DNA of 32,789 nucleotides from Nitrospiria bacterium (GTDB lineage Bacteria; Nitrospirota; Nitrospiria; DASWJH01): NCBI GenBank assembly GCA_036397255.1, contig DASWJH010000092.1, positions 1 to 32,789 of the forward strand, read 5' to 3'. Shown piece by piece: positions 16,501 to 24,260 of this stretch (position 1 is its first letter; each line of letters starts with the position of its first letter). The notes under the pieces were generated by a model. It saw only the letters and a program-made list of their open reading frames with translations, ran no database searches and was not told where the DNA came from. The position numbers and the translations under genes were made by a program.

Positions 16501-16820
16501 GCACTCATTGTGAATTACTTTAATCTAATGAGACGAAAAGGTTCAACCGGTCCTTCATACCCTTAACATTCCATCTCCCAGTCTTCAAAAATTAAAACCT
16601 GGGAATTAAGGATTTTGGAGAGCAAAAAAGTATAACCCAGAGGACTGCAGAAGGGAAATTCTAAATTTTTTGATGGACAGGCCCACCACACCGGGTTAAA
16701 CTACACATAGTTTTGGGTAGAGGAACGGGCTTTGTTGAGGTTTTGGGGCTATTGCCCAACAAACAATTTCCATGATTTAATAATCGGTCATCTTTCAAAA
16801 ATCAAAAAAAGGGGGTCATA
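16501..16820. other. Intergenic region, 320 bases
   Basis: Between divergent genes. A hairpin can form around 16728-16762 (TTTGTTG with CAACAAA, GGGC with GCCC). No gene is visible. Promoters for both flanking genes must lie here but none stands out. Confidence 0.4.
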
Positions 16821-17240
16821 ATGGCAAAAGCAATTATGGAAACAAGCAAAGGAACCATCCATTTGGAGTTGTTCGATCAGGATGCTCCCAATACGGTCAA
16901 GAATTTTTCCAAGCTATCTAAAGATGGTTTTTATAAGGGACTTAAGTTTCACCGCGTGATTCAAAATTTTATGATCCAAGGGGGTTGCCCTCAGGGTACG
17001 GGAACAGGCGGCCCGGGTTATACCATAAAGTGTGAGATCAACACCCAGAAACATACTCCTGGAACCCTGTCCATGGCTCATGCAGGAAAAGACACCGGGG
17101 GAAGTCAATTTTTTATTACACATACCGCAACGCCACATCTGGATGGAGTACACACCGTTTTTGGGCGCACCCAAAATCTTGACGTGGTCAATGCCATAGC
17201 GCAGGGCGATGAGATCAAGTCGGTAACTATCGAGGAGTAA
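16821..17240 (+). CDS. ppiB: Peptidyl-prolyl cis-trans isomerase, cyclophilin type
   Basis: A 139-residue single-domain cyclophilin that accelerates proline isomerisation during folding, probably in the cytoplasm since no signal peptide is present. The catalytic block [13 protein letters not shown] (Arg45) is intact, as are [17 protein letters not shown] and LDGVHTVFG. At the position of CypA Trp121 it has His106 (TPHLDG), so cyclosporin binding is expected to be poor, as in many bacterial homologues. AAAGGGGG precedes the ATG. Gene symbol is given for the family. Confidence 0.92.
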   Translation: MAKAIMETSKGTIHLELFDQDAPNTVKNFSKLSKDGFYKGLKFHRVIQNFMIQGGCPQGTGTGGPGYTIKCEINTQKHTPGTLSMAHAGKDTGGSQFFITHTATPHLDGVHTVFGRTQNLDVVNAIAQGDEIKSVTIEE

Positions 17241-17382
17241 ATCTAAATAAGATAAATTGCATGATTAAAAGACCTGACCCCAGGTTTAGAAACCAAAAAG
17301 AGAAAACCAACTCCTTCATCGTAAAACTTTATTTTTTTCATAGAGGAAAAGGTGATTAATCCTAGGAGTGTAAACTTCTTTG

Positions 17383-17775
17383 TCATTCTTTTTCCACCGG
17401 GTTTTTATAACCGCATCTATGACAGGCAGTGAATTCCTTCCTTGGGCCGTTATCATTCGCCCAAATTTTATTATTACTAAAAGAGGATATTCGAACCCTG
17501 TGCCCCTCCGTAATGCTTGACCCCTCAATGGGAATCGAAACAGTACCGAATTTTGCAATCCGATCCCCGATATATTCTCCTTCATCTCCAATGGCAATTC
17601 TTTTCCATTCTCGGCCCGTACCGGGCAATTTGAGAACTAACCCGGGACCGATTAACTTTTGGAACCGCCCCAGGACGATGACCGCAAACCGTTCATTTTC
17701 CTGAGTAATCTTAATTCCCGAATAAAGGAAAAGAGCAAGGACTATAAGTAATACCCAGTTTAGAAGGTTTTCCAT
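17383..17775 (-). CDS. Short membrane-anchored SPFH-like protein with C-terminal zinc ribbon
   Basis: A 130-residue protein. An N-terminal membrane helix (LNWVLLIVLALFLYSGIKI) is followed by ENERFAVIVLGRFQKLIGPG and LVLKLPGTGREWKRI, which matches the start of SPFH/slipin domains, but the rest of the SPFH fold and the coiled coil are absent. Instead a beta-rich segment (GEYIGDRIAKFGTVSIPIEG) like the NfeD OB-fold precedes CHRCGYKNP, half a zinc ribbon with a second half missing. The ATG at 17775 follows GAGGAG. It may be a natural short family paired with larger SPFH proteins, or a chopped slipin gene. Confidence 0.65.
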   Translation of the reverse strand: MENLLNWVLLIVLALFLYSGIKITQENERFAVIVLGRFQKLIGPGLVLKLPGTGREWKRIAIGDEGEYIGDRIAKFGTVSIPIEGSSITEGHRVRISSFSNNKIWANDNGPRKEFTACHRCGYKNPVEKE

Positions 17776-18024
17776 TTTCTCCTCTTTTAAAGGTCCTTAA
17801 AGAATTTTCGGATCATTTTTTTTCCTTCTGCCATCTAATTTAATTATAATTATTAATTTAAATTCGTCTAGTTGAAGAAAAATTAAAGGGTTGGTAAGTA
17901 AGGGGAAATAATAGAGATCAACGTTTCAGGAAGTCCTTCTTATTTGGAATGTCTATAATACAAGTGGAGTAGGTAGATAGGAAAAAAGGGATTTCTGAAA
18001 GGATTGCTATCTAAAAAGACCCGA

Positions 18025-18622
18025 TTATGACATGTTCCCTTTAAAGGCTTTAAAAGCCGAGCCCGCCGATTCACGAATTGATTTGCCATCCGTACCCGCC
18101 GCATCGCCCTTGCCGGTATCCTGGATCACCCCGGTTTCCACATCGACCTCGCGGGCGGCTGTGCGGGTTTGATTTCCCGCCTGCTGAATACAGCCGACGA
18201 TCATCGTTTTAGCCCCGATAACCGTTCCTTCTTTGACACTCCCGTTGGAGATGTGATCGACAATGCAACTCATTGAGGGAAGGGTATCGCCATCGGCATT
18301 CAGGCGTATGTAAAAGCAGACCAACCCCGAGCTATTACGAAACACATATATAGAATCGGGGCGGGGTTTTAATCCTGCATCACGCATACCGTCGGCGATG
18401 GCCTGCTCAACGCCTTGCAATCCATTCACTGAACCACCGCTTTCACAACTGTATTGGGGGGGTTGGGGTGCCCTCCTCCTGACATCGATCCAAACCGATA
18501 TTTCCTATGGTTCCGCATTCAAGTGCCCCTTTGACACCTCCGAACTGTGCGTTTCCGATAGACACACTTAGCACCAATACAAGAAGAACTCCAGCCATCT
18601 TTTTCGATAATTTTAAATTCAT
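18025..18622 (-). pseudogene. Secreted protein gene frameshifted at a G7/C7 run
   Basis: From ATG 18622, with AAGGT upstream, the frame encodes a signal peptide (KLSKKMAGVLLVLVLSVSIG, cleavage after GNA) and GALECGTIGNIGLDRCQEEG, then ends at TGA 18443-18445. One base of slippage in the run of seven G on the plus strand (18456-18462) joins it to the frame SCESGGSVNGLQGVEQAIAD, which continues to 18025 with FYIRLNADGDTLPSMSCIV and DVETGVIQDTGKGD. The restored product is a secreted protein of about 200 residues, unknown family, with several cysteines. The homopolymer makes phase variation or a sequencing indel equally likely. Confidence 0.75.
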
Positions 18623-18834
18623 CTTATTACCTTACAAAACCAACCAGGAAGGTGTGAGGACCTTGTATTTTATTGAAAATATCTGCAACGCAAAGGTTCA
18701 CTTGATGGTCCCCACGGGATCATAAGATTAACTTTCCTCGTTCCCAATGTCAATCCTGTTAATCATGAAAGAAAACTTAAAGAAGCTTTTGAATTAAGCC
18801 CATTTTCCTGGAGGTCGGGGTTTGGAAAAAAATA

Positions 18835-19527
18835 TCAAAATTTTAAATGGAGCATAAAACCGTTGGGGTCTGCTGGGGCAGTTCCTATCAAGGGTTTAAC
18901 ATAAAAAGGGATCCCTTTCAGTTTAAATTTTTCCCAAGCTCCTGCTAAAGCGTATCCTGAGAAATACCCTATTTCCCACCCTGCATCACTTCATAGGGCC
19001 TGTGTTTGTTTTCCACAATTCGGCCGGTGCCAGTTAGAAAGTCGGCCAATTGAAATGGAATGGCATACCCCAAGCCGTATCGTTTATGAACGGTGCCGCC
19101 AGGGCAGCGGTGCCGGAAGCATGGCCGGAAGGAAAACTTGAATCATACCGTCCGTCAGAACTTCCATCGGGGCGGTCAGAAATGATGACCACTTTTAAGG
19201 TTAAAGTCAACAAGCTGCTTAAAATAGCCCCATTGCTTGTTAAAAGTCCAAATTCTCTAATGCTGTTTTTTTTTAGGCTGAGCCCCAATCAATAGATTCC
19301 TGCCTGGGGTATCCCCCGGCTTATCCATTTGCCGTAATTATCACCTTCCGAAAAAGGTTTCTAAAGGGCTGGATTAAATCAAACCAAAGGTTAAAAAAGA
19401 TTTTTGGGGGAGTTGGGTGATGTGATGGGTGAGGTCGGTTTTTTAAAAAACTCAAAATGACAGGGGTCTTCAAAAGGAAGGCCATTTCTTTTATGGATAG
19501 CGTTATGACCTGACTAAAGGAAGCCAT
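18835..19527 (-). pseudogene. Decayed PAP2 phosphatase gene
   Basis: The minus strand carries a PAP2 (type 2 phosphatidic acid phosphatase) broken by at least three frameshifts and one stop. Legible pieces in order: FFNLWFDLIQPFRNLFR (uncertain start), EGDNYGKWISRGIPQAGIY, a TGA at 19289-19291, LGLSLKKNSIREFGLLTSNG, KVVIISDRPDGS, the signature SFPSGHASGTAALAA, then in another frame YGLGYAIPFQLADF and RIVENKHRPYEV (position of the third PAP2 motif), then in the third frame IGYFSGYALAGAWEKFKLKG to TGA 18835-18837. Inserting one A near 19095 restores AATVHKRYGLGYA. The intact gene was probably a membrane lipid phosphatase. Confidence 0.8.
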
Positions 19528-19611
19528 TTAGAAATGATCCGGGCCCATTTTGCCCCCTTGGTTTATTGGGAGGCGATGAGACGCTGTACAACCTGGAATT
19601 CCAGGAAATTT

Positions 19612-19788
19612 TTAACAATTGCCCTTTTTGGCCTGACCCGGTGGGCAAAAATGACCGGAGCTTTTTTCCGAATTCTCATCTTTAACTTCCACGCCAACCC
19701 CTCCGATTTTCCCTTTGACCTGGGTGATCTGGCAGGCGGAGAGTGAAAGTACGAAAAACGCAGTTAAAAACAGATTAATGATTCGCAT
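19612..19788 (-). CDS. Small lipoprotein ending in CPPGQAKKGNC
   Basis: ATG 19788 to TAA 19612-19614 encodes 58 residues. The signal peptide ends in lipobox LSAC (Cys19), the mature part starts QITQVKGKIGGVGVEVKD and ends HFCPPGQAKKGNC. The CPPGQ.KKG.C tail recurs, as I recall, in small uncharacterised exported proteins of many Gram-negative bacteria; the two cysteines probably form a disulfide. GAGAGG lies upstream. The gene was easily missed because of its size; a plus-strand frame over the same bases is a shadow. Function unknown. Confidence 0.75.
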   Translation of the reverse strand: MRIINLFLTAFFVLSLSACQITQVKGKIGGVGVEVKDENSEKSSGHFCPPGQAKKGNC

Positions 19789-20075
19789 CGGACCTCTCTC
19801 GGTTTTAAAAATTTAACATCCTATTTTGGGACTTTTTCCCCAGTCATTTAATGAATATATCTGAATCAGGTTTTTGTCAAACCGGTCTTTCTTCGTTCAC
19901 CCCAACGTTTTTTCTCTCTTTATTCCCTAAGCCAATCCGTTATAATCCCCTGGGATCATTGAATAATGGGTGATTGTTTTAAGTCATTTTTTAACAGGGT
20001 TGGGCTATTGGGCCTCCGGAGGAAAACATGCACAAAAAAAAACATTCCATATTTTAGAATCTGGAACTGTTCACG

Positions 20076-21002
20076 GTGCTTGGAGAAAAGGCCATGACCG
20101 GGGAAGCACTCGGTAAGGCTCTGGGGCTTCATCCCCGGGGCATCTGGGACTTTTTCGATACGCTGGTAGCCCTCGGATTCTTGGATCGTGATGGGGACGG
20201 GCAAAAGGGTCTTTATCGTAACACGGAAGCGACGGGGAATTTTTTAAACAAGAACAGTCCGGCTTACATCGGAGGATTCCTGGAAATGGCCAACGCCCGA
20301 TTATTCCGGTTTTGGAACGACCTGGGTTCTGCGCTTAAAACAGGGAAACCCCAGAACGAGATCAAACACAGTCAAAAGGCCATGTTTGAAGAATTGTATG
20401 CCGATCTCCCGCGCCTGGAGCAGTTCATGGGCGCCATGAAAGGCATCTCCCGGGGAAACTTTACGGCGCTTGCGGAAAAGTTCGATTTTTCAAAATATAA
20501 GACGCTCTGCGATGTGGGCGGTGCCACCGGTCTTCTCTCTACCGTCGTGGCCCAAAGGCATTCTGAAATCCGCTGTCTGTCCTTCGATCTTCCGCCGGTG
20601 GAAGGGATTGCGAAGAAAGCGATAGAAAAAGCCGGCGTATCCCAACGGGTCAAGACGGTTTCTGGAGATTTCTTTAAGGACCCACTTCCGAAAGCGGACG
20701 TGATTACGATGGGCATGATTCTGCACGACTGGAATCTGGAAAAGAAAAAACAACTCATCCGTGCCGCTTACGAGGCACTTCCGGACAACGGTCCTTTCAT
20801 CGCCGTGGAGAATATCATCGATGATGCTCGCCGCCAAAATGCCTTCGGGATGCTCATGTCGCTGAATATGTTGATCGAATTTGGAGATGCCTTCGATTTC
20901 ACCGGAGCGGATTTTAACGCATGGTGCCGGGAGGCTGGATTCCGCCGATTTGAGCTGATTCATCTGGCGGGGCCTTGCAGTGCGGCAGTTGCCTATAAAT
21001 AA
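20076..21002 (+). CDS. SAM-dependent O-methyltransferase, 5' end damaged
   Basis: A 308-residue Methyltransf_2-type protein: an N-terminal winged-helix dimerisation domain (ALGLHPRGIWDFFDTLVALG), then the SAM-binding motif CDVGGATGLLS at about 145-155, LSFDLPPVEG, GDFFKDPLPKADV, and MILHDWNLEKK with the likely catalytic His217. Such enzymes methylate small phenols or polyketides. A good ribosome site (CGGAGGA) and ATG at 20028 are in the same frame, but nine codons later a TAG (20055-20057) blocks the way; typical relatives have another 15-20 N-terminal residues. Translation probably starts at GTG 20076 without a ribosome site, or the gene is being lost. Confidence 0.8.
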   Translation: MLGEKAMTGEALGKALGLHPRGIWDFFDTLVALGFLDRDGDGQKGLYRNTEATGNFLNKNSPAYIGGFLEMANARLFRFWNDLGSALKTGKPQNEIKHSQKAMFEELYADLPRLEQFMGAMKGISRGNFTALAEKFDFSKYKTLCDVGGATGLLSTVVAQRHSEIRCLSFDLPPVEGIAKKAIEKAGVSQRVKTVSGDFFKDPLPKADVITMGMILHDWNLEKKKQLIRAAYEALPDNGPFIAVENIIDDARRQNAFGMLMSLNMLIEFGDAFDFTGADFNAWCREAGFRRFELIHLAGPCSAAVAYK

Positions 21003-21500
21003 TTGGACTTAAACTTAAGGGATGGGCTTTGTTAAAAATATTTTTGTGATTAGAAGCCCCAATATTTTATTGGCTTTCAAGAGCGACCGCATGTGTATCT
21101 CACGTAAAGACTCAGAGTGTGTTAATCCCCAAGCTAACGGAACCCCTCTAAAAGCAAATATTTTCAAAGTTTTTATACCTTTCTTACCTTGAAAAAACTC
21201 AATTTTTTCCAGTGGGGCCACCTGTCTCAACCTCCAGGTTTGTTTAGTCGCAAAATGTCACACCAATAAACATGCGCGATCTACCAAAAGGTTTGTCCCC
21301 TTTTATAACTATATGTTTTATTGTGTTAAAAAAACATTTTGATCAATGATTTAATAAAGGGCACGCCTTTTGTATTTACTTATTGTTAACAACAGTGTAA
21401 GGAATTTTAGATTGGGAAAAATCCAATTGTAAGCTTATAACTCCGGGGATCCATTTATAGGGAAAAAGACAAAAAAAACAGTAGAAAAGGAGATTTAGCC
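21003..21500. other. Intergenic region, 500 bases
   Basis: AT-rich and without a supported gene. A minus-strand frame at 21015-21230 is open but has no ribosome site. The Hsp20 promoter should lie in the right third; I did not find a CIRCE element or a clear heat-shock sigma-factor site. Confidence 0.4.
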
Positions 21501-22013
21501 ATGAACAAGAAAAAAGAGAAGAAAGGAAGGACCCTTGCTCCGTGGAGGCGGCCGTTATCTGAAGTGACTTCTCGGGAAAGAGAAATGGAAGAACTGTTTG
21601 AGGATTTTTGGAAAAGACCTTTTGGGAGGTTCCCCTTTAGTCTGAGCTGGCCTTGGAAGCGCGGCCCATGGAGTGAGGTCGGTTTTACAGGTCCCGCTGT
21701 GGAGATCTTTGAGGAAAAGGGAGATGTGGTCGTAAAGGCGGAGCTTCCAGGAATGAAGAAAGAGGACATTGATGTTAACATTACCGAAAATTTTATCACC
21801 CTAAAAGGGGAGAAGAAAAAGGAGGAGGAGAGAAAAAAAGAAGGTTATTACTACTCCGAATGCTCCTTTGGGTCCTTTGAACGAACCATCGAAATCCCCA
21901 GGGAGGTTCAGATTGACAAAGCCCGCGCGACCTTTAAAGAGGGGGTCTTAGAATTAAGATTGCCTAAAACCGAAGAAGCGAAACGCAAAGAAGCAAAAAT
22001 TAAGATTGAATAA
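21501..22013 (+). CDS. Hsp20/alpha-crystallin small heat-shock protein
   Basis: A 170-residue sHSP. After a Trp/Pro-rich N-terminal arm (REREMEELFEDFWKRPFGRF), the alpha-crystallin domain runs from about residue 62: GPAVEIFEEKGDVVVKAELP, GMKKEDIDVNITENFITLKG, then FGSFERTIEIPREVQIDKAR and the family signature FKEGVLELRLPK. The C-terminus is lysine-rich with IKIE in place of the usual I-x-I motif. It binds unfolding proteins and holds them for ATP-dependent chaperones. AAAAGGAG precedes the ATG. Two small genes follow on the same strand. Confidence 0.93.
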   Translation: MNKKKEKKGRTLAPWRRPLSEVTSREREMEELFEDFWKRPFGRFPFSLSWPWKRGPWSEVGFTGPAVEIFEEKGDVVVKAELPGMKKEDIDVNITENFITLKGEKKKEEERKKEGYYYSECSFGSFERTIEIPREVQIDKARATFKEGVLELRLPKTEEAKRKEAKIKIE

Positions 22014-22233
22014 GAACACCCCATAGAAAGTTAGCAGATAAAAGAAACCTCTTTTTGACTTTCCGGCTAGTTGTTCCTAAAGGTCGGGGGGTTTATTAAA
22101 AAGAGGATATGTTGTAGTCAAATTCATTCTTCCCTTCAGGCAGGGCGGTTTCCATGGAGACGAAAGAGTCTTTTTTGTTAAAAAGGGGAACCGTTTTTTT
22201 TCGCTTGAGGGAAACAGGAAATGGAGAGCGTAA

Positions 22234-22398
22234 ATGCCAATATATGAATACCGGTGCGAGGAATGTGATAAGGTTTTCACTGTGGCCTTGTCTCTTTCCG
22301 AAAAAAATAAAATTGTCGTTCAATGCCCGGGTTGCAACAGCAAAAAAGTGAAACAACTCATTACCTCTTTTCAGGTTAAAACGGAAAGTAAAACCTAG
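22234..22398 (+). CDS. FmdB-type zinc-ribbon protein, 54 residues
   Basis: ATG 22234 to TAG 22396-22398 encodes MPIYEYRCEECDKVFTV at the N-terminus and VVQCPGCNSKKVKQLI later, the two-CxxC zinc ribbon of the FmdB putative regulatory family (InterPro calls it CxxC_CXXC_SSSS). GGAGAG lies eight bases upstream. Members are small, often regulators or RNA/DNA binders of unknown target. The usual serine-rich tail is absent, replaced by FQVKTESKT. It lies 220 bases after Hsp20. Confidence 0.85.
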   Translation: MPIYEYRCEECDKVFTVALSLSEKNKIVVQCPGCNSKKVKQLITSFQVKTESKT

Positions 22399-22408
22399 AG
22401 ATGGCCAA

Positions 22409-22424
22409 GGGGTTCTGGAACCCC
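22409..22424 (+). terminator. Hairpin after the zinc-ribbon gene
   Basis: GGGGTT pairs with AACCCC around CTGG, ten bases after the stop codon of the FmdB-like gene. The following sequence is A- and G-rich with only TTTT near 22436, so it is a weak intrinsic terminator at best. Confidence 0.45.
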
Positions 22425-22503
22425 TAAAGGGGGCTTTTGAATTGAAACAGTGAACAAAGAACGTACAGTGAAACGCTCTTCAGACATTTGAAAGGGGAAA
22501 AAA

Positions 22504-22848
22504 ATGAATCATCGAACGGGAGTTATGTTAAAAATGGTTATGGTTTTGGGTATTTTGATGTTTGCCGCGGCATGTGCCGGACCTGGAGCCCTCCAGCAGG
22601 ATGACAGGGATCTCCTTCAGGAGGCAATTACCTCATCCAGACAAGTCAATTCGGCTGCGAAAAAGGTAGAGTCCGATGCAAACAGGGCCGAAACCGCGGC
22701 CAACCGGGCAGAATCAGCCGCAAAACGTGCGGAGTCTGCCGCAACCCGGGCGGAATCTGCGGCCATGCGGGCAGAATCCTCTGCGGAAAGGGCTAATCAA
22801 GCCGCCCAAAAAGCTGTAAAATCTTTCGAGCTTCAACAAAAAAAGTAG
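22504..22848 (+). CDS. Alanine-zipper lipoprotein (Lpp-like)
   Basis: A 114-residue lipoprotein with lipobox AAAC (Cys24). The mature part is one long helix with heptads of the form AESAAxR repeated about seven times (RAETAANRAESAAKRAESAA), the alanine-zipper pattern of major outer-membrane lipoproteins such as Lpp and OprI that trimerise. It ends in LQQKK, so a C-terminal Lys could be linked to peptidoglycan by an L,D-transpeptidase; such an enzyme is encoded right next to it on the opposite strand (22871-23797). GAAAGGGGAAAAAA lies upstream. Internal DNA repeats reflect the heptads. Confidence 0.85.
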   Translation: MNHRTGVMLKMVMVLGILMFAAACAGPGALQQDDRDLLQEAITSSRQVNSAAKKVESDANRAETAANRAESAAKRAESAATRAESAAMRAESSAERANQAAQKAVKSFELQQKK

Positions 22849-22870
22849 TTTTATTATCTTTGGATGAAAA

Positions 22871-23797
22871 TTATCCGGAAATTAAATGAGGAAGGCCATT
22901 GTTTTTGGTGATGGCCTCCTGAAGGGTCTTTGGGTCCAACTGGAAACCCAGGTTGATTTCTTTTATCTTCGAGAGAGCAGCATGGTAGAGCTTTTGGGGT
23001 TCCAAGTTATTTTTATGGACCTGGATATAGAGACCGCCATTTTTAAATCCCACTTTAAGGGGCTGGTTGACAATTTCAACCCGTAATCCTCTGGCAGTTT
23101 GATCGAAAAGCCATGGCATATCTTCGGGGTAGAGCCGTATACAGCCCCGGCTAATCTTTCTTCCTACACCCCAAGGCCGGTTAGTCCCATGGATTCCATA
23201 GCCGGGAACTGAAAGTTGAAGCCAATATCCCCCCAAGGGATTTTCCAGACCTAGAGGTATCACTTGTGGTAACGAAGGATCTTCACGTCTTGCCGATGCA
23301 GGAGGAAACCAGGATGGATCTTTGAGTTTATCGGTAATCCGGAAGACACCTACCGGGGTGGAGAGCCCCTCTCGGCCGATTCCAATGGGAAAGGTTTTCA
23401 CCATCTTCAATCCTGCGGCTTCAAAGAAATAATATAGCCTTAATTCGGCGATATTGATCACAATCCCTTTATCCTCCGCATCTGGGAGGATCCAGACGGT
23501 GGGAATAATCAGCGGGGTGCCCTTTGGAGGTAACCAAGGGTCTATTTCAGGGTTAACACTGAGCAGTTCAGAAAAACCCAATCCGAAGAACCGGGCGATT
23601 TCATGAAGAGATTCATTGTTTTTAACTAAATACGATTGTGGAAACCCAATAACGGTTTCCTCGGAGATTTGATAAGAATAAGCACCCCCTCTGGTGGATG
23701 AATAGGATGTTGGGTCTTGGGGTTGGTTTTCAACGCCATAGCAAAAACCTTTCACTAATAACAAGGAGGTCAATAGGGTTACCCATTTTTTAAACAT
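22871..23797 (-). CDS. LysM L,D-transpeptidase (YkuD domain)
   Basis: A 308-residue cell-wall enzyme. After a signal peptide (KKWVTLLTSLLLVKGFCYG) a LysM domain at about 56-99 (YLVKNNESLHEIARFFGLG) binds glycan; the YkuD catalytic domain at about 111-246 contains His203 in GIHGTNRPWGVG and Cys219 in SRGCIRLYPEDM. It cross-links peptidoglycan or attaches lipoproteins through 3-3 bonds. The neighbour on the other strand is an Lpp-like lipoprotein with a terminal lysine, an obvious candidate substrate; the stops converge only 22 bases apart. About 60 residues C-terminal to the domain have no recognised fold. Confidence 0.92.
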   Translation of the reverse strand: MFKKWVTLLTSLLLVKGFCYGVENQPQDPTSYSSTRGGAYSYQISEETVIGFPQSYLVKNNESLHEIARFFGLGFSELLSVNPEIDPWLPPKGTPLIIPTVWILPDAEDKGIVINIAELRLYYFFEAAGLKMVKTFPIGIGREGLSTPVGVFRITDKLKDPSWFPPASARREDPSLPQVIPLGLENPLGGYWLQLSVPGYGIHGTNRPWGVGRKISRGCIRLYPEDMPWLFDQTARGLRVEIVNQPLKVGFKNGGLYIQVHKNNLEPQKLYHAALSKIKEINLGFQLDPKTLQEAITKNNGLPHLISG

Positions 23798-24260
23798 AAA
23801 CTTTGAAACACATTCCGGTTCTTACTAAAAAGGTTTTCAAGGGCATTATTGCAGTTTAGGAGAATTTTCGGTTTAAGGTATAAAAAGTAAAAGGACACAA
23901 TAAAAATGAGCTTTTTTTTGTGGTCAATAAAAAGGGGGTTTCAATCATTAAAAATAAGGCTCATCGTGGAAGTGAGTGGGTAAATTTTGTCATTACCCGT
24001 CTGTCCGGCGGGCACTTGCAGGCAGGGGAAAGCGAAAATCCAGGCCCTTCCCGTCATTCCCGCGAAACCTGTCCTCGAATGCCTCTATCGGGGAGCGGGA
24101 ATCCAGAAGATGTTGATTTTAAGGAGCCATATCGGATTCCTGCCTGCTGGCAGGCGGGCCCGATAAAACCATTCGGGAATGACGAATCGGATTTTTGTGG
24201 GACATCTCATATTTGAAGAACCCCCAGCAGGCGGGGGAAGTCGGGGCGGGCTGTAGGGAC
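23798..24260. repeat. Intergenic region with REP-like palindromic repeats
   Basis: Between the two minus-strand genes the DNA from 23990 to 24250 is GC-rich and full of palindromes. GTCATTCCCGC (24053-24063) is complementary to GCGGGAAT (24095-24102), a CCTGCCTGCTGGCAGGCGGG palindrome lies at 24139-24158, and CATTCGGGAATGACGA follows near 24170. The ATTCCCGC/GCGGGAAT type with flanking GATTC is a typical dispersed bacterial intergenic repeat; related copies are at 29646-29675 and about 29848-29905. Confidence 0.7.

Noticed and set aside
19534-19746. Plus-strand frame of 70 codons
   Set aside because: It is the shadow of the 58-residue lipoprotein on the other strand, which has a ribosome site, a lipobox and a known C-terminal motif.
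21015-21230. Minus-strand frame of 71 codons
   Set aside because: No ribosome site and no recognisable motif; lies in an AT-rich intergenic region.
24001-24190. CRISPR-like array
   Set aside because: Repeats are few, palindromic and irregularly spaced, with no constant spacer length; they fit REP-type intergenic repeats.
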